From NCBI GenBank assembly GCA_905221615.1, contig CAJNDT010006188.1, forward strand, positions 82,501 through 146,500: 64,000 nucleotides of DNA, given 5' to 3'. The translations under genes were made by a program, and so were the position numbers. The notes under the pieces are model-generated. The model saw only the letters and a list, made by a program, of their open reading frames with translations. It had not been told where the DNA came from and searched no databases. The DNA is from Symbiodinium sp. CCMP2592 (taxonomy: Eukaryota; Sar; Dinophyceae; Suessiales; Symbiodiniaceae). This document shows positions 23,814 to 34,882 of this stretch, in pieces. The first letter of the stretch is position 1. Every line of letters starts with the position of its first letter.

Positions 23814-24079
23814 TTGGAATGGTCGAACACTGCTAGCTATGAAGGCGAGTTCAGGCAAGCCTGCTGTTTGCACGATGCCGACGTCGAGTCTTGTCGAGTC
23901 TACTCTAATCTTATGACCCTGCTTAGCAGGTTTGGTGAGTACCACGGCGCCGGGCGCTTCGTTTGGCAAATTCCCAAGCTGTTGTTTTTGCTGTCACTGC
24001 TCCTACGGCTTCGCAGCAGCTGTGCAGGCCTCAGGGCAGTGTCTATGATGGTGCCTGGTCAGAAGGATCGATGAATGGT
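23814..24079 (+). CDS. Second MORN-repeat cluster (partial exons)
   Basis: Three MORN-like segments lie close together on the + strand: EWSNTASYEGEFRQA (from 23814), FGEYHGAGRFVWQ (23931-23969, right after an AG acceptor) and SVYDGAWSEGSMNG (24038-24079). They match the YxGxW...GxGxxxW pattern of MORN repeats. The first two are in one frame and the third in another, implying at least one intron. Neither a start nor a stop could be tied to them. This may be a separate MORN gene or the fragment of one. Bases 24080-24542 show no other coding signal. Confidence 0.45.
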
Positions 24080-24542
24080 CCTGTGCTCAGTAGTCGAAGG
24101 TTCCACGAAATGGGCACAAGAGTAGAGTGGCCAAGCTGATCAGCCAAGTGCCAGAGAGAGATTGGGCCCGGAACACTTTGCACAAGGTCGAGGGGTGCTT
24201 GGGAGTGTCGGTGACGACTGGCTCCAGCTGGCATCCCAGGTTTATTTGGCACTGCAGCGGTTGCCCACAAGAAATGTCGAAACGTCTGGCAATGGAAATG
24301 ACTGCACGTAAGAGAGGCCCTTCGTGTACGTCGAGCACTTGGCACATAGTGGCAACAGCACGACATGCCATCTCCAGGGCATGATCACACGATTGTCATA
24401 CTCGGTGAAAAGCCGAAATTTGAGTGATTGGCAGAGGGGAAAAATGCAAACCTTGAGGTCGGAGATTTTCATCACGGAGAGCTCCAAGGCTTGATGTTGG
24501 GCAAAAACCTGTAATCTGAAGCTCTGCACGGCTCCACTCACT

Positions 24543-26657
24543 ATGTACAATTCAACCATGCATGGGGTGGATATGTCGTGCTTCGGGGCATTTTTGTTGG
24601 CTGAAGCGTGGGGGCCCGAACAGATGTCAAAAGATACCATGCAGTTCCATGCATGCTGTCTAGTGCAGGCCATAGACGGACAAGTGCAGCCACACTCCAG
24701 ACACCGCTGGACCCAGAGTCCAAAACAGTTCTGCGGTAGTGCCCAAGCCATGGCAGTTTGTACAGATGAGTCAGATGTCAAAGCGGCCACCGCACTCCTA
24801 CATCACTGCCGAAAGGCTCATCAAGACCTGATGAAGTGTGCAAGGGACGAAGAGGTGTTGCTCTCCAGGCTCTGCTTCCAGCTCCAGCAGATACGAGAAA
24901 CAGACCCCGCGGCAGCCAACCCAATCTCCAGAGGAGTCGTGGGTCAGAAGCCTGTGGTGAAAGCAGAAGAGACTCTGCAGGCCTCCCGGCATGCAGATGA
25001 CAGGTGTGTAGACCTGCCAAGAGACCTACCAGAAGTTGAGTCACGCGCCTCACACGGTTCAAGTGAGTCTCGAAGGCGTGCAAGTCTGCGCGAGTTGAAG
25101 GAGAAAGGTTTGGACAGGATTCCATCCGAGAGTGCTGAACCGCAGTATGCTATTGTTGGTATCAGTGGCGCTGGACGACCTGTTGTCCGCAACGGCTTGA
25201 TCAACATGCTGAGATCCAACTTTTCTTCATCGAAGGAAGAGTACAGGTGGTGGTGTTCCAGCATGCTGGCCCAGTGCCTCCTCTCCATGACCGTACTCCT
25301 CGAGCGCCTGTGGTCGCTGGAAGAGCCAGAACGCAAAGGTTGCCTTGCCAGGTTTGTGAGCAGCACAGTCTTCGGCATACTGTCCACGGCCGTGATTTTG
25401 CTGAATGCGTGCTTCATCTTGTACACAACAGATCTTGAGATGCAAAGCATCGACCAGCCTTTGGTGGAAATGGACGCAAACGTCAAGCTGATTGAGCTGC
25501 TCCTGGCCTCCGTCTACGTACTGGAGGTGATCCTCAAGCTGGCAGTGCATAAACTGTACTACTTCTGGAATTCCGAGATGGCATGGAACCTCTTCGATTT
25601 CATGCTTGTCGTCTTTTCGATTTTCGAGAATCTCCTGGTGCACGGCTTGCTGCCAGGGCAGCAGGTTTCGTCAGATGCGGCCTCGAGCGTTAACCTGGGC
25701 TTCCTGCGTCTCATCCGTCTTTGCAAGATTGTGAAGATCTTACGCGTCTTCCGAACATTGAAATTCTTTAGCGAGCTTCGCTTGATGTTGGACTGTGTCC
25801 TGGGCTCGCTTATGAACGTGATGTGGTGCGTCATCCTGCTGGTTTTTGTTATGTACGTTTTCGGCCTGCTGCTGCAGCAGGGAATCGTGCAGTACTTCAT
25901 GGAGGAGAACGTCACCCCGAAGGCAGCGGGTGAGTTGAGGGACTACTTTCAATCGGTCGGTGACACCATCATCACGCTGTTCCAGTCGTCAACTTCTGGA
26001 GTGGACTGGAATGAGCCGTACCAAGCATTGAAGAACACCGGGCAGCTGTTGCCGAACTTGTATCTGGCATATGTCGCCTTCGTTTTCATTTCGGTGTGGA
26101 ACATCGTGACCAGCACCTTTGTGGAAAAAGCATTGAAGCTGGCTCAACCTGATGTGGACATGCTTATCTTGGAGCAGCAGCTCCAGGATTTTGAAGACTG
26201 CAAAATGCTGTCTAAGCTCTTCCAAAACATGGGCCCCAAAGACGATGATGGAAGCGGGCGCATCGGAATGAAGGAGTTCGGACGCTTGGTTGAGACCTAC
26301 GAGTTCAGATCGTACCTACAAACCAAAGGCATTGACATCAAGAATGCGGAGACCTTCTTCAAAATGCTCGTGGAGCTACAGGGCGAGAATACACTGGATG
26401 CAGGCACTTTTGCCAATGCTTGTGTACGCATGAAGGGAGCGGCAACGAGCATCGATCTGCAGACCGTCATGTTCACCACGCATCTCATGAACAAAGAACA
26501 GCGCAAATTCTTCCAGTCTTTGCATGGTCGCCTTTCCACCATTGAGTCCATTCTTCTCGAAGAGCCCTGTGTGAGCCAGGGCCCTGATGGCATCCCTAGT
26601 GGCCCCAGTGTGCAGATGCCCGCACGCGAGGACACCTCCTCATGGCACCGGCTTTGA
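24543..26657 (+). CDS. Single-domain voltage-gated cation channel with EF-hand tail, copy 1 (intronless)
   Basis: One 704-residue frame encodes a six-helix channel of the voltage-gated Na+/Ca2+ superfamily; four subunits would form a pore. S1 about 272-296, S2 314-336, S3 346-368. S4 (about 385-407) contains RLIRLCKIVKILRVFRTLK, a basic residue at every third position: a strong voltage sensor. S5 is 423-446, the pore loop has LFQSSTSGVDWNEPY (479-493), and S6 is about 504-528. The cytosolic tail carries an EF-hand loop DDDGSGRIGMKE (567-578), Asp/Asp/Ser/Glu at ligand positions 1, 3, 5 and 12, suggesting calcium feedback. The acidic filter residue suggests Ca2+ or Na+ permeation, not proven. 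ATG 24750 (residue 70) is an alternative start because similarity to copy 2 begins there. No intron interrupts it. It lies head-to-tail with copy 2. Confidence 0.9.
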   Translation: MYNSTMHGVDMSCFGAFLLAEAWGPEQMSKDTMQFHACCLVQAIDGQVQPHSRHRWTQSPKQFCGSAQAMAVCTDESDVKAATALLHHCRKAHQDLMKCARDEEVLLSRLCFQLQQIRETDPAAANPISRGVVGQKPVVKAEETLQASRHADDRCVDLPRDLPEVESRASHGSSESRRRASLRELKEKGLDRIPSESAEPQYAIVGISGAGRPVVRNGLINMLRSNFSSSKEEYRWWCSSMLAQCLLSMTVLLERLWSLEEPERKGCLARFVSSTVFGILSTAVILLNACFILYTTDLEMQSIDQPLVEMDANVKLIELLLASVYVLEVILKLAVHKLYYFWNSEMAWNLFDFMLVVFSIFENLLVHGLLPGQQVSSDAASSVNLGFLRLIRLCKIVKILRVFRTLKFFSELRLMLDCVLGSLMNVMWCVILLVFVMYVFGLLLQQGIVQYFMEENVTPKAAGELRDYFQSVGDTIITLFQSSTSGVDWNEPYQALKNTGQLLPNLYLAYVAFVFISVWNIVTSTFVEKALKLAQPDVDMLILEQQLQDFEDCKMLSKLFQNMGPKDDDGSGRIGMKEFGRLVETYEFRSYLQTKGIDIKNAETFFKMLVELQGENTLDAGTFANACVRMKGAATSIDLQTVMFTTHLMNKEQRKFFQSLHGRLSTIESILLEEPCVSQGPDGIPSGPSVQMPAREDTSSWHRL

Positions 26658-27108
26658 TTTTGCCAATCTGAAGTACAGCTTCAGGAGCGGCCAAAAGCCG
26701 GGGTTTCACAGTTCAAAGTTCACAGCCAGTGGCTTAAGCATTCGTGGTTTTTCCAGCAAGAATCCCGCAAACGTGGCAAGCTTGCAACATAATTAGACAG
26801 ATTGAGCAAACACTGTGTGCGTCTTCGAAAAACGATCTCGGCAGTTTCTGTGATTGGGTTTTGCAGATTGAAGCTGGCATGCGGAGTTGCCACCTTGTGC
26901 CACTTCATGTTACTTCAGATGCTTGACTGGCGTTCTGGTCCGACAGCCTACAGCGAAGTAGCACCTTTGCGTGTTTGCTTCAGCAGATGTTGACATCGGC
27001 ATGGATCAGGTCTAGGCCGCCCTAAGTAAAGAAAGCAGAGCATAAACGGGTTGCAGCAATTGAGCGGTCAAGGCGAGACTCTAATTAGTCGCTGTAGCAC
27101 CTTTTGCC
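26658..27108. other. Intergenic spacer between tandem channel genes
   Basis: 451 bp without a coding signal. The stretch before the downstream ATG (GCTGTAG at about 27090, then CACCTTTTGCC) could supply an AG for spliced-leader trans-splicing, as is usual for dinoflagellate mRNAs, but this is inference. Confidence 0.4.
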
Positions 27109-29326
27109 ATGTCGCTGACAACATGGTGTCCAGGATTCACCGTGAGCAGTGGCTCGCACGAAGAGGATGAGAGCTCCACGGATTTACTACAGCAATGCAG
27201 GGCCATGCATCAGGATCTAATCAAGCTGGCGATGGACGAGCAGGCTCTTTTGTTCAAGCTGTCCACAGAGGTGCAGCGGGCGAAAGAACAACCGGAGGCC
27301 ATCCAGATCGACATTGAGAATGGCTCTGACAGTGTGCACGACTACCGCATGTCGGTGGAGGAATCTCATGTTCTGTCTGATTCGGCAGCTGAGATTCCTG
27401 TGGTTGCAGTGATTCATGAGACAGGGGAGCGACGGCTGCTACGGTTTGGCAGCCGCCAGAGCAAAAGCTCTGATGCAATTTCTGATCCTTTCGATGCCAA
27501 GCGATCGATGACCTCCGCTTCTCTCTCGTCGGACAAAGTCTCAACCAAGAAGTCGCGAGCAGGCTTGGCCGGCGTGGCAGGCTTGGACCTTCCATCCCAG
27601 CAGCAGAAAGGAGTTCACAAAGTTCCTTCCGACAACAGTCGTCCCTGCTACTCGATCAACGGCATTCGAGATCGGGAGAATCCATATCTACAGACTAGTG
27701 TTCTCAACATACTCAGGTCGAACTTTTCATCATCTGCAGACGAGTACCGATGTTGGTGCTCCGGCCAGTTGGCTAGGACTGTGCTGTCGTTGACAGGCTT
27801 TTTGGAGAATTGCTGCTCCCTGGAAGAGCCAGAGCGTCGTGGACGTCTGGCACGCTTTGTGAACAGCACCCTCTTCAGCGTGTCTGCTGCAAGTGTGATC
27901 CTGTTGAATGCGGCCTTCATCTTGTACACCACAGATCTCGAGATGCGCAACATTGATCAGCCGCTCAACACCGATAGCAATGTCTACTTAATCGAGCTGG
28001 TGCTTGCATCCTTCTACGTGGTTGAGCTTCTCCTGAAGTTGATGGTCCACAAGATCTATTTCTTCTGGAACGGTGAGATGGCATGGAACTGGTTCGACTT
28101 CTTCCTCGTAGTCTTCTCAATTATTGAAAACCTTCTTGTCTATGATCTACTACCAATTGCAGCTGCGGCCGCGTCAACGGATGGTTCGGGCTCCGCAGAT
28201 GGAAGTTCGTCGTCTAGTGTGAACTTGGGCTTTTTGCTGCTCGGCTTGTTATTGGATCGTTGTTCTTTGGCAAGCCTTCCGGCCACAATAACCTGCTCGA
28301 CTCGTGTTTTTCTTGAAAATGACTTGCTTCCAGCTAAGGCGCTTAATTCGTCTGTGCAAAATTGTGAAGATTCTGCGTGTCTTTCGGACGCTGAAGTTCT
28401 TCAGCGAGCTACGTCTGATGTTGGACTGTGTGCTGGGCTCCCTCATCAATGCCATGTGGTGTGTGATTATGCTGGTCTTTGTGATGTATGTCTTCGGGCT
28501 CCTGCTGCAGCAGGGGATTGTGCAGTACCTAATGGAACAGCGCACAACTATGTCACCAGAGGCGGAAGAGTATGTCTTTACGTACTTTCGCAGTGTTTTC
28601 CGCACGGTCGTCACTCTGTTCCAGTCGTCAACATCTGGAGTGGATTGGAATGAGCCCTACAAGGCTTTGGAGTTTACAGGGGATGTCATGCCAGCAGCAT
28701 TCTTAGTCTACATTGCTTTTGTCTTCATTTCGGTGTGGAACATCGTGACTAGCACCTTCGTGGAAAAAGCTTTGAAGCTGGCGCAGCCAGATGTGGACAT
28801 GCTCATTCTGGAGCAGCAGTTGCAAGACTTCGAGGATTGTAAAATGCTTGCCAGGCTTTTCAAAAGCATGCGCCCGACGGACGACGATGGCAACGAGCGC
28901 ATCGGAATGGAAGAGTTCCGTCAGTTGGTCGAGACCTTCGAGTTCCGCTCATACCTCCAAACCCGTGGCATCGACATCAAGAATGCGGAGACTTTCTTTA
29001 GGATGCTCGTGGAGTTGCAGGGAGAGCCAATGATAGACGCTACAACTTTTGCCAATGCGTGTGTCCGCATGAAAGGAGCAGCTACTAGCATCGACTTGCA
29101 GACGGTGATGTTCACTACCCATCTCATGAACCAGGAGCAGCGAAGGTTTTTCCAATCAATGTACAACCGCTTGACGACGATTGAGACAATTCTACATGAT
29201 GAACACCCTGGAAGTCAGCACGGAGAAGACTCAATTCCAGGTCCTTTTCTGACGCAAAGCCTAGATGAACGAACTGACGCTCTAAACACCGAAGGTGCGG
29301 TCAGAACCGGTTCTTTGCGTCTGTAA
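27109..29326 (+). CDS. Single-domain voltage-gated cation channel with EF-hand tail, copy 2; exons 27109-28235 and 28339-29326
   Basis: Paralogue of the upstream gene, also 704 residues after splicing. Shared landmarks: ILYTTDLEMR after S1, MAWNWFDFFLVVFS in S3, the identical S4 sensor, FQSSTSGVDWNEPY in the pore, and a tail ending TTHLMNQEQRRFFQS. The frame breaks inside the first turn of S4. Removing a 103-bp GC-AG intron (28236-28338) restores VNLGFLRLIRLCK exactly as in copy 1, which lacks this intron, so the boundary is well fixed. The EF-hand loop reads DDDGNERIGMEE: the usual Gly at position 6 is Glu, so calcium binding may be weaker. A Ser/Gly/Ala-rich S3-S4 linker (351-370) replaces a shorter one. 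Start ATG 27109; stop TAA 29324-29326. Confidence 0.9.
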
Positions 29327-31960
29327 GGCATGCGATCGACTCATAGGCCAGTCATCAGCACTCAATTCACGTGACCCGTTTCGCCCTCAGACTTTTGCAC
29401 GTTCAGTTGTAGTTGCTCCCCTGACAAAGCGTATGCCTATGTTGTATGTTTCACCACTCCTGCCTTCCGAAGATCACGAAGGACCCTTGGCCGGTGAAAC
29501 TGGCCGGAGCTGAGATTTGCCTTGAAGCGCGCTGTAAAAGACAGGGGTTCGCAGCTTTGGGTGAACTTGGTGCGGAAGCGACATGAAGCGACCCCCTTGA
29601 TGAGCATCGGGAGGCTTTGGTTCGGTCCTGGACCTAGCACTTATTTGCAGCTTTCCTTTTGACAGAGTTTGCCACAGCAGTTAGGCTTGACCCAGTGCAT
29701 TTGAGCTGCTTCTCGCGAGGTTACTTTCCTGAGCTCTGATGGTGATGGGCAAGAGGCCGTAGTTGCGATATCGTATCAATATGTTTGAAACGGTAGTCTT
29801 GCCACAGACGTATGCTGCAGCACCGTACGCTGCAGTGGCTGCTGCATGTCATTGGCGCCGAGAAATGCGCTTCTTCCATCGACGCGAAATCCGCTTCTTC
29901 CATAGACAGGACCACTACATGGGCGAATTCCTGAGCTCGCAGCTTCACGGCACTGGCCCGAAAGTTTGCACAGTGCGATCTCGAGTCATGATTGATACCA
30001 GCCCAGCTTGGCTAAGGCTATGGCGTTATCACTTCTGTGGCGCCTGCTGGGTTTCCGACAAAATTCACGATAGTAGGAATGAGATTTTCAGGTGCCAGTT
30101 ACATATAGTCAAACGATACTTCGTGCGTCTTGGAGTCGTGGGCAGACGCCCTCATCAGGGCACCAGGCGCAAGAGGCTAGGAGGTCCAGAGGAGCCACCT
30201 CACTGCACCCTGCACGCGAACATGAGATCTGTGTCATCCAACTTTCTCTCTTTGACTTCTTGGTATGCAAGGGCAGCCACATTAAACAACCGTTGCTGTT
30301 CCGTTTGGGAGCAGAAGGTTCGGGATGGGGGAGATCACATCATAGGGTCTATTCGGGGTGGGTGGGGGGGGGGGTGGTTAAGAAGCAAGCATCCCGGCTT
30401 ATCCAGACAGCTTGTGCAAGAGCGTATTGGATATGCGTCTTGGCTTACGAGGGATAGCACTCGCCATGGCTACTCCATCCCTTCAGCTGGAGCGACGGAC
30501 TCTCAGTTTTGCCCTAATGTAGGCTAGTGCATCCTCGATTGTCGAAACCAATTTTCCATCCTTGCGCATAGGTTTTCTGGACGTGGGCGGCAGGCTCATC
30601 GCTGTATACGATGTCAATGTACCGTGGCGAAGACAGGCAAATAGTAGTAACAAACAGTCACTCTCAGTGGTAATGAGTTGTTTCGTCTCGGCGTCGCTAC
30701 AGCCAGCACCTAGGAAGCAGAGAGACAATGGTCCCTTTCCGATATCTGGCCAATGCTGCTGCCGGAGACAGCTCGTTCAGAAGACGAAGCTCCTACCAGG
30801 GAAACTCGGAGAACCCGCAGAAAAAACCAGAAGAGATATTTCCTGAACCAAAGAGGAAAAGGCATCGAGGAATACCACCAGAAAGTGTTTCCAGGAATTG
30901 CAGCATCCGGGTCGCATTTCATTCCAGGCACAATGCATAGATTATGGATAGAATGGCTTATGGTTACTGGTTGGTTCGGGACCTCAGCCTTTTGCCTGAG
31001 GTACGAGAAGCGCTTCCGGTTCGTTCCAGCATCCGGCTGCAGGATGGAGTGTTGCTGGAGCACTCGCTTCACACTAGGCTTTTGCTGGCCACCCTGGCGT
31101 GGGCACTTAGCCCCACAAGGTACCCAGAGAGCGTAGGCCGGTCAGCGCCATTCGTTCGGGATCTTCTGTCGTCGTCCTTGGCCGGGGACGGGGTCAAGCT
31201 TCTGGTGTGCTGTGTGAGCACCGACGCCTGGGAAGAGACGAGTTGGACTTCCGGGGTTCTTTCCCAGGGGGATATTTGGGGCAATGCGAATTTCATAGAC
31301 GTTGTTCGACAACTGTGGAACCAGTACCTGGCACCTTGGGCAGCGTTTGTCGTTAATCTCTGTTTGTCCTAGGACACACCGTCGTTGTCAAAGTGATCAC
31401 GAGGTGACACGTCCTTGTCTGTAGTTCCCTGTGCCAGCAAGTGTCATTCTTGGAAATGCCCATAATGCCACCGAGGTCTCCGCCGACTGTCCTTGGGTGG
31501 GCACACCGTTTACGCGACCTCACCTGGCCGACTTGCTGGCTTTTGCGGTGCAGACGTACTTCCTCTGAAGTGGCCGGTATCATGTGTGTGTCGTGATGTT
31601 AACTAACAATGTCCCTTCTGTACAACTGGAGGCAAGCACGTGGACCGTACTTCAACCGAGTCGCTCTCACCGTTTTCAATCTCGTGGCGCAGCTCCAGCA
31701 CGTCATTGTCATTCCCTTAAATGTGATGGTCGTTCCGAGCTAGCCTCTGAAGTCTTTCCTATCGTGGATGACCAAGGACAGCAGGATCATGAACATTGCT
31801 GGGGCGAAGGATTCGCATCCTAGGCTCAACACGACAACTTCAAAGACAACTTGTGCAGAGAGACACGCGGCAACACGAAAGGTTCGCAGCAACGAGGCAG
31901 CGCCTAGCGTCGAGCATCAATTACCGAATCTCTAGAAACCTTAGATACTATAGACCAGAA
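29327..31960. other. No confident gene
   Basis: Open frames at 29763-30527, 30753-31136 and 30944-31372 overlap each other on the + strand and show no recognisable domain. The last contains a fairly protein-like stretch (YWLVRDLSLLPEVREAL) and may be a decayed coding segment. A dispersed G-rich repeat lies at 30336-30404. Confidence 0.3.
30336..30404 (+). repeat. Dispersed G-rich repeat, copy 1
   Basis: Contains CGGGGTGGGTG, then a run of 11 G, then TGGTTA, followed by CGGCTTATCC. The same core occurs in reverse orientation at 47821-47895. Confidence 0.8.
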
Positions 31961-31962
31961 CC

Positions 31963-32088
31963 ATGACAACCCGGCAGGTGCAGCTGCTGCGCCAAGCCCT
32001 GAACGAGAAGAAGATGAAGCACTTGCAGCAGGTGGCAACAGAAGAAATGGCAGCACACACAGTCGCGGAGTTGTTCAGCAATATGTAA
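31963..32088 (+). CDS. Small open frame (41 aa), possible first exon
   Basis: ATG 31963 to TAA 32086-32088 encodes a charged helical peptide starting MTTRQVQLLRQALNEKKMK and ending TVAELFSNM. Composition is strongly protein-like. No family is recognised. It may be the first exon of the gene that includes the methyltransferase 1.4 kb downstream, or an isolated remnant. Confidence 0.3.
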   Translation: MTTRQVQLLRQALNEKKMKHLQQVATEEMAAHTVAELFSNM

Positions 32089-32282
32089 TTGAATATTCTA
32101 CGGAGCGGTTACGAAAGCCTTAGCTCTTGAGGTTGCTTATGGGCTGCGAACCCGACGGGAGTTTGAGAACCAGAACATCTTCTGGGTATCTTGCCTGCAT
32201 CGTACCTACTGATTAGCTCAGGCTAGCTCGGTCTTTCCAGTGCGTTGGGATGCCCTCCCCCACCCCCACACATGCGCAAGAG

Positions 32283-32354
32283 GTCTACTTGGATGGCTCC
32301 AATGTCGGCAAGGTGCCGACCGAGCTCTTTGTGCATTTCTGCCCTGCACTTGGT
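32283..32354 (+). CDS. Possible short coding exon upstream of the methyltransferase
   Basis: After an AG at 32281-32282 the frame reads VYLDGSNVGKVPTELF and VHFCPAL before a possible donor at GGTCAGG. It is protein-like but short and unassigned. Between 32355 and 33500 an open frame at 32618-33181 shows no domain. Bases 33270-33420 contain CCCTTAG- and ACCCATAA-type tracts. Confidence 0.25.
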
Positions 32355-33501
32355 CAGGGATGTAGGCCTCGCGACTCTTCAATTTAAGCTCTGCCAGCTC
32401 GTGTTTGTTGTGAGATACAGGTCCTTGGAAGAACTTGGCAGCAATGGGGAGACCCTTGGCCAGGGTCTCACGACGACGGTGTCAAGTCGTATGTCTTAAC
32501 TTACGCAGTGGGCAACCTGCTCGTTGTCCTTTGGTGCGTTTCTGGCTCCACGACTCAGAGTGATAGCAGCCACTGCTGTCAGTTAGATTAGCTGTGGTTG
32601 CGGTCATATGATTACACATGGCTGGCTGCTCGAGCAGCACGGCATCTGTGCCCACTGATTTGCTCACGGAGAGCGAGCGATCTCATCCTGTGTGCAAGAA
32701 GATGCAGCAGCCAGAGGTCGGACAGCTCGCACGCAAGCCAGGATGCAAGGCCCCTCATGTTGTCACTTCCTTTGCAGGAGACCTCTGCCTACGTCGGTTC
32801 GCTGCCAGCGCAGCACAAGAACGTTTTGGAGGTGCGGTCAGATTGACTTCCTATCATGGCATGGTATTACTATTGTTGTTACGAATGTTCTTCTACGCAC
32901 GCCAGCACCAGGTCGTGTGGTCGAAGATCGTGGCAGCCGTTGGCAAGCAACGGCTGCAGGACCGGACCCGGCCAGTTTCAACCGGAAATCATAACAGCTC
33001 AGCAGACCCGTATCCATTGCAGGACTCCTGCTGGCGGTCTTTCTCTCGAGCCAGCTCAATGTGTACCGGAGCATATACTGCTGAGATGGGCCTGGCACTG
33101 GCTCTGCGGACAGTGAATGAATCCGGCTGTTTTGATTTCATTGCTGACATAGCCTCCTGCGCCACATGGGTCGGGGACTAAGTTCACTGTAGCAGGCCAT
33201 TGACTAGAGAGCTCAACGTCTGATGTGCCCATGCCAGTCATATGTCTCCTGTGCTAAACAGAGGACCCGTTTCAAATGTGAAGCCCCTCGCCCCAAACCA
33301 CACTAATGAATAATCCCCAGCCTACTTACTTATTAGCCGAGTGGAGTTTGCTTAGTACCCATAATACTTAATGCGCCCGCTAAACACTGGACCCCGGCCC
33401 CACCAGTAAAACCCTTAGTAGATGTGAGTTCTTCCGCTCAAGCTAAATTCTAAAGAAATCAATCAGTGACAGTGCGGCCTAAACATAAGAGAACAGCCCA
33501 G

Positions 33502-34784
33502 GAGCAAGACAGCCACTGCCGGCAACTCATCGCTGAGCACCATGCCTGGACGGAAGCGGTGACGGGAGCAGGGCACCCGCCCCCTTGTCAATTCACCGAT
33601 GTGTTGGGTATGGTTCCTTTAGGATGCTACCAGGAGGATGCGGGCTTTGAGGACAAGAAAGCACAGGTGTTCCGTGCGCGAACATGCGCAGAGCAATGGT
33701 GTACAAGGCATGCGTGCAGTTGTCCAGTGCCTTTCGTGGACTACGACATTAGCGGCCTTCCCTGCACGGACAACAGCCGGGCCAATGCTCGGAGACAGTT
33801 CTCCGAGGGCCCGACAAACATTTTGTTCATTGCCTGGGCACTACGCCTGCGTCGCTTTGGCATGAAGATGGCTGTGCTCGAGAACACACCTGCGCCGGGG
33901 CTTAAGCTTACTGAGTTTGTGGTCTGCTTTGACACATAGGCTTCTTCTCTAAATGTAATTCAATCTAGTGAATCTAGTGATCCTCGTGACACACCCAGGA
34001 CTTGGACATGTCCATGCTGCAAGTGTTGTTGGGAGATATGTACGACCTCTTTCAACTCATGGTGAGCATGGATGACTGTGGGCACTCGGGCACCTCGCGG
34101 GCAAGGACGTACATCATTTGCGTCCTCCGGGGTGTCTACACGAAGCTGCGAGACCCTCGCGAAGTCTACGAAACCGTGTCGGAGACTGTGAGAAAGTGCT
34201 TCGCTACACGCCCCCGAGACTACTTTACAGCCTCCGAATTGGAAGTGCAGTTAGAGGCCGCAGAGGTAGCTCGAGTCAGACAGAGGGAGTTCCTTCCAGG
34301 GGTCCATTTCTTGAAGTACTTGCTCAATGAGCGGGAAGCCCTCATTGTGGAGTCCCTGAACGAACGCTATCAGCAGATTTATGGGATGGATCCACGTGAC
34401 GACAAGGACCTTGTCTACTTCCTGGGCGACAATCCGGATTTCAGCCTGGCCTGGTCAGCCCACAGCAGACGACTGCCTTGCGTGCGCAGGAATTGCGGGA
34501 AGTTGTGGATACCCAGTCTACATCGCTGGATGACGGGCCCTGAGAGGCACTTATGCGTGTGTCTCAATTTCGCTTGTTTATCTTTCTCCCCTCTCTCTCT
34601 CTCGCCTTTCTCTTTCTCTCTCCGTCTCAGTGGCCCTTTGTGTTTGTTTTCATGCGTGTGTCTGCGGGCACTGGGTGCTTTCGGAAAAAATAAGACAAAC
34701 TAAGACAAAATAGGGACAAACTATTGAGGACTTCAGCTGTGGCAAGGGGGGGTATTCCCCTCTGGCTTGGGCATTCGAATTACC

Positions 34785-34882
<98 letters not shown>

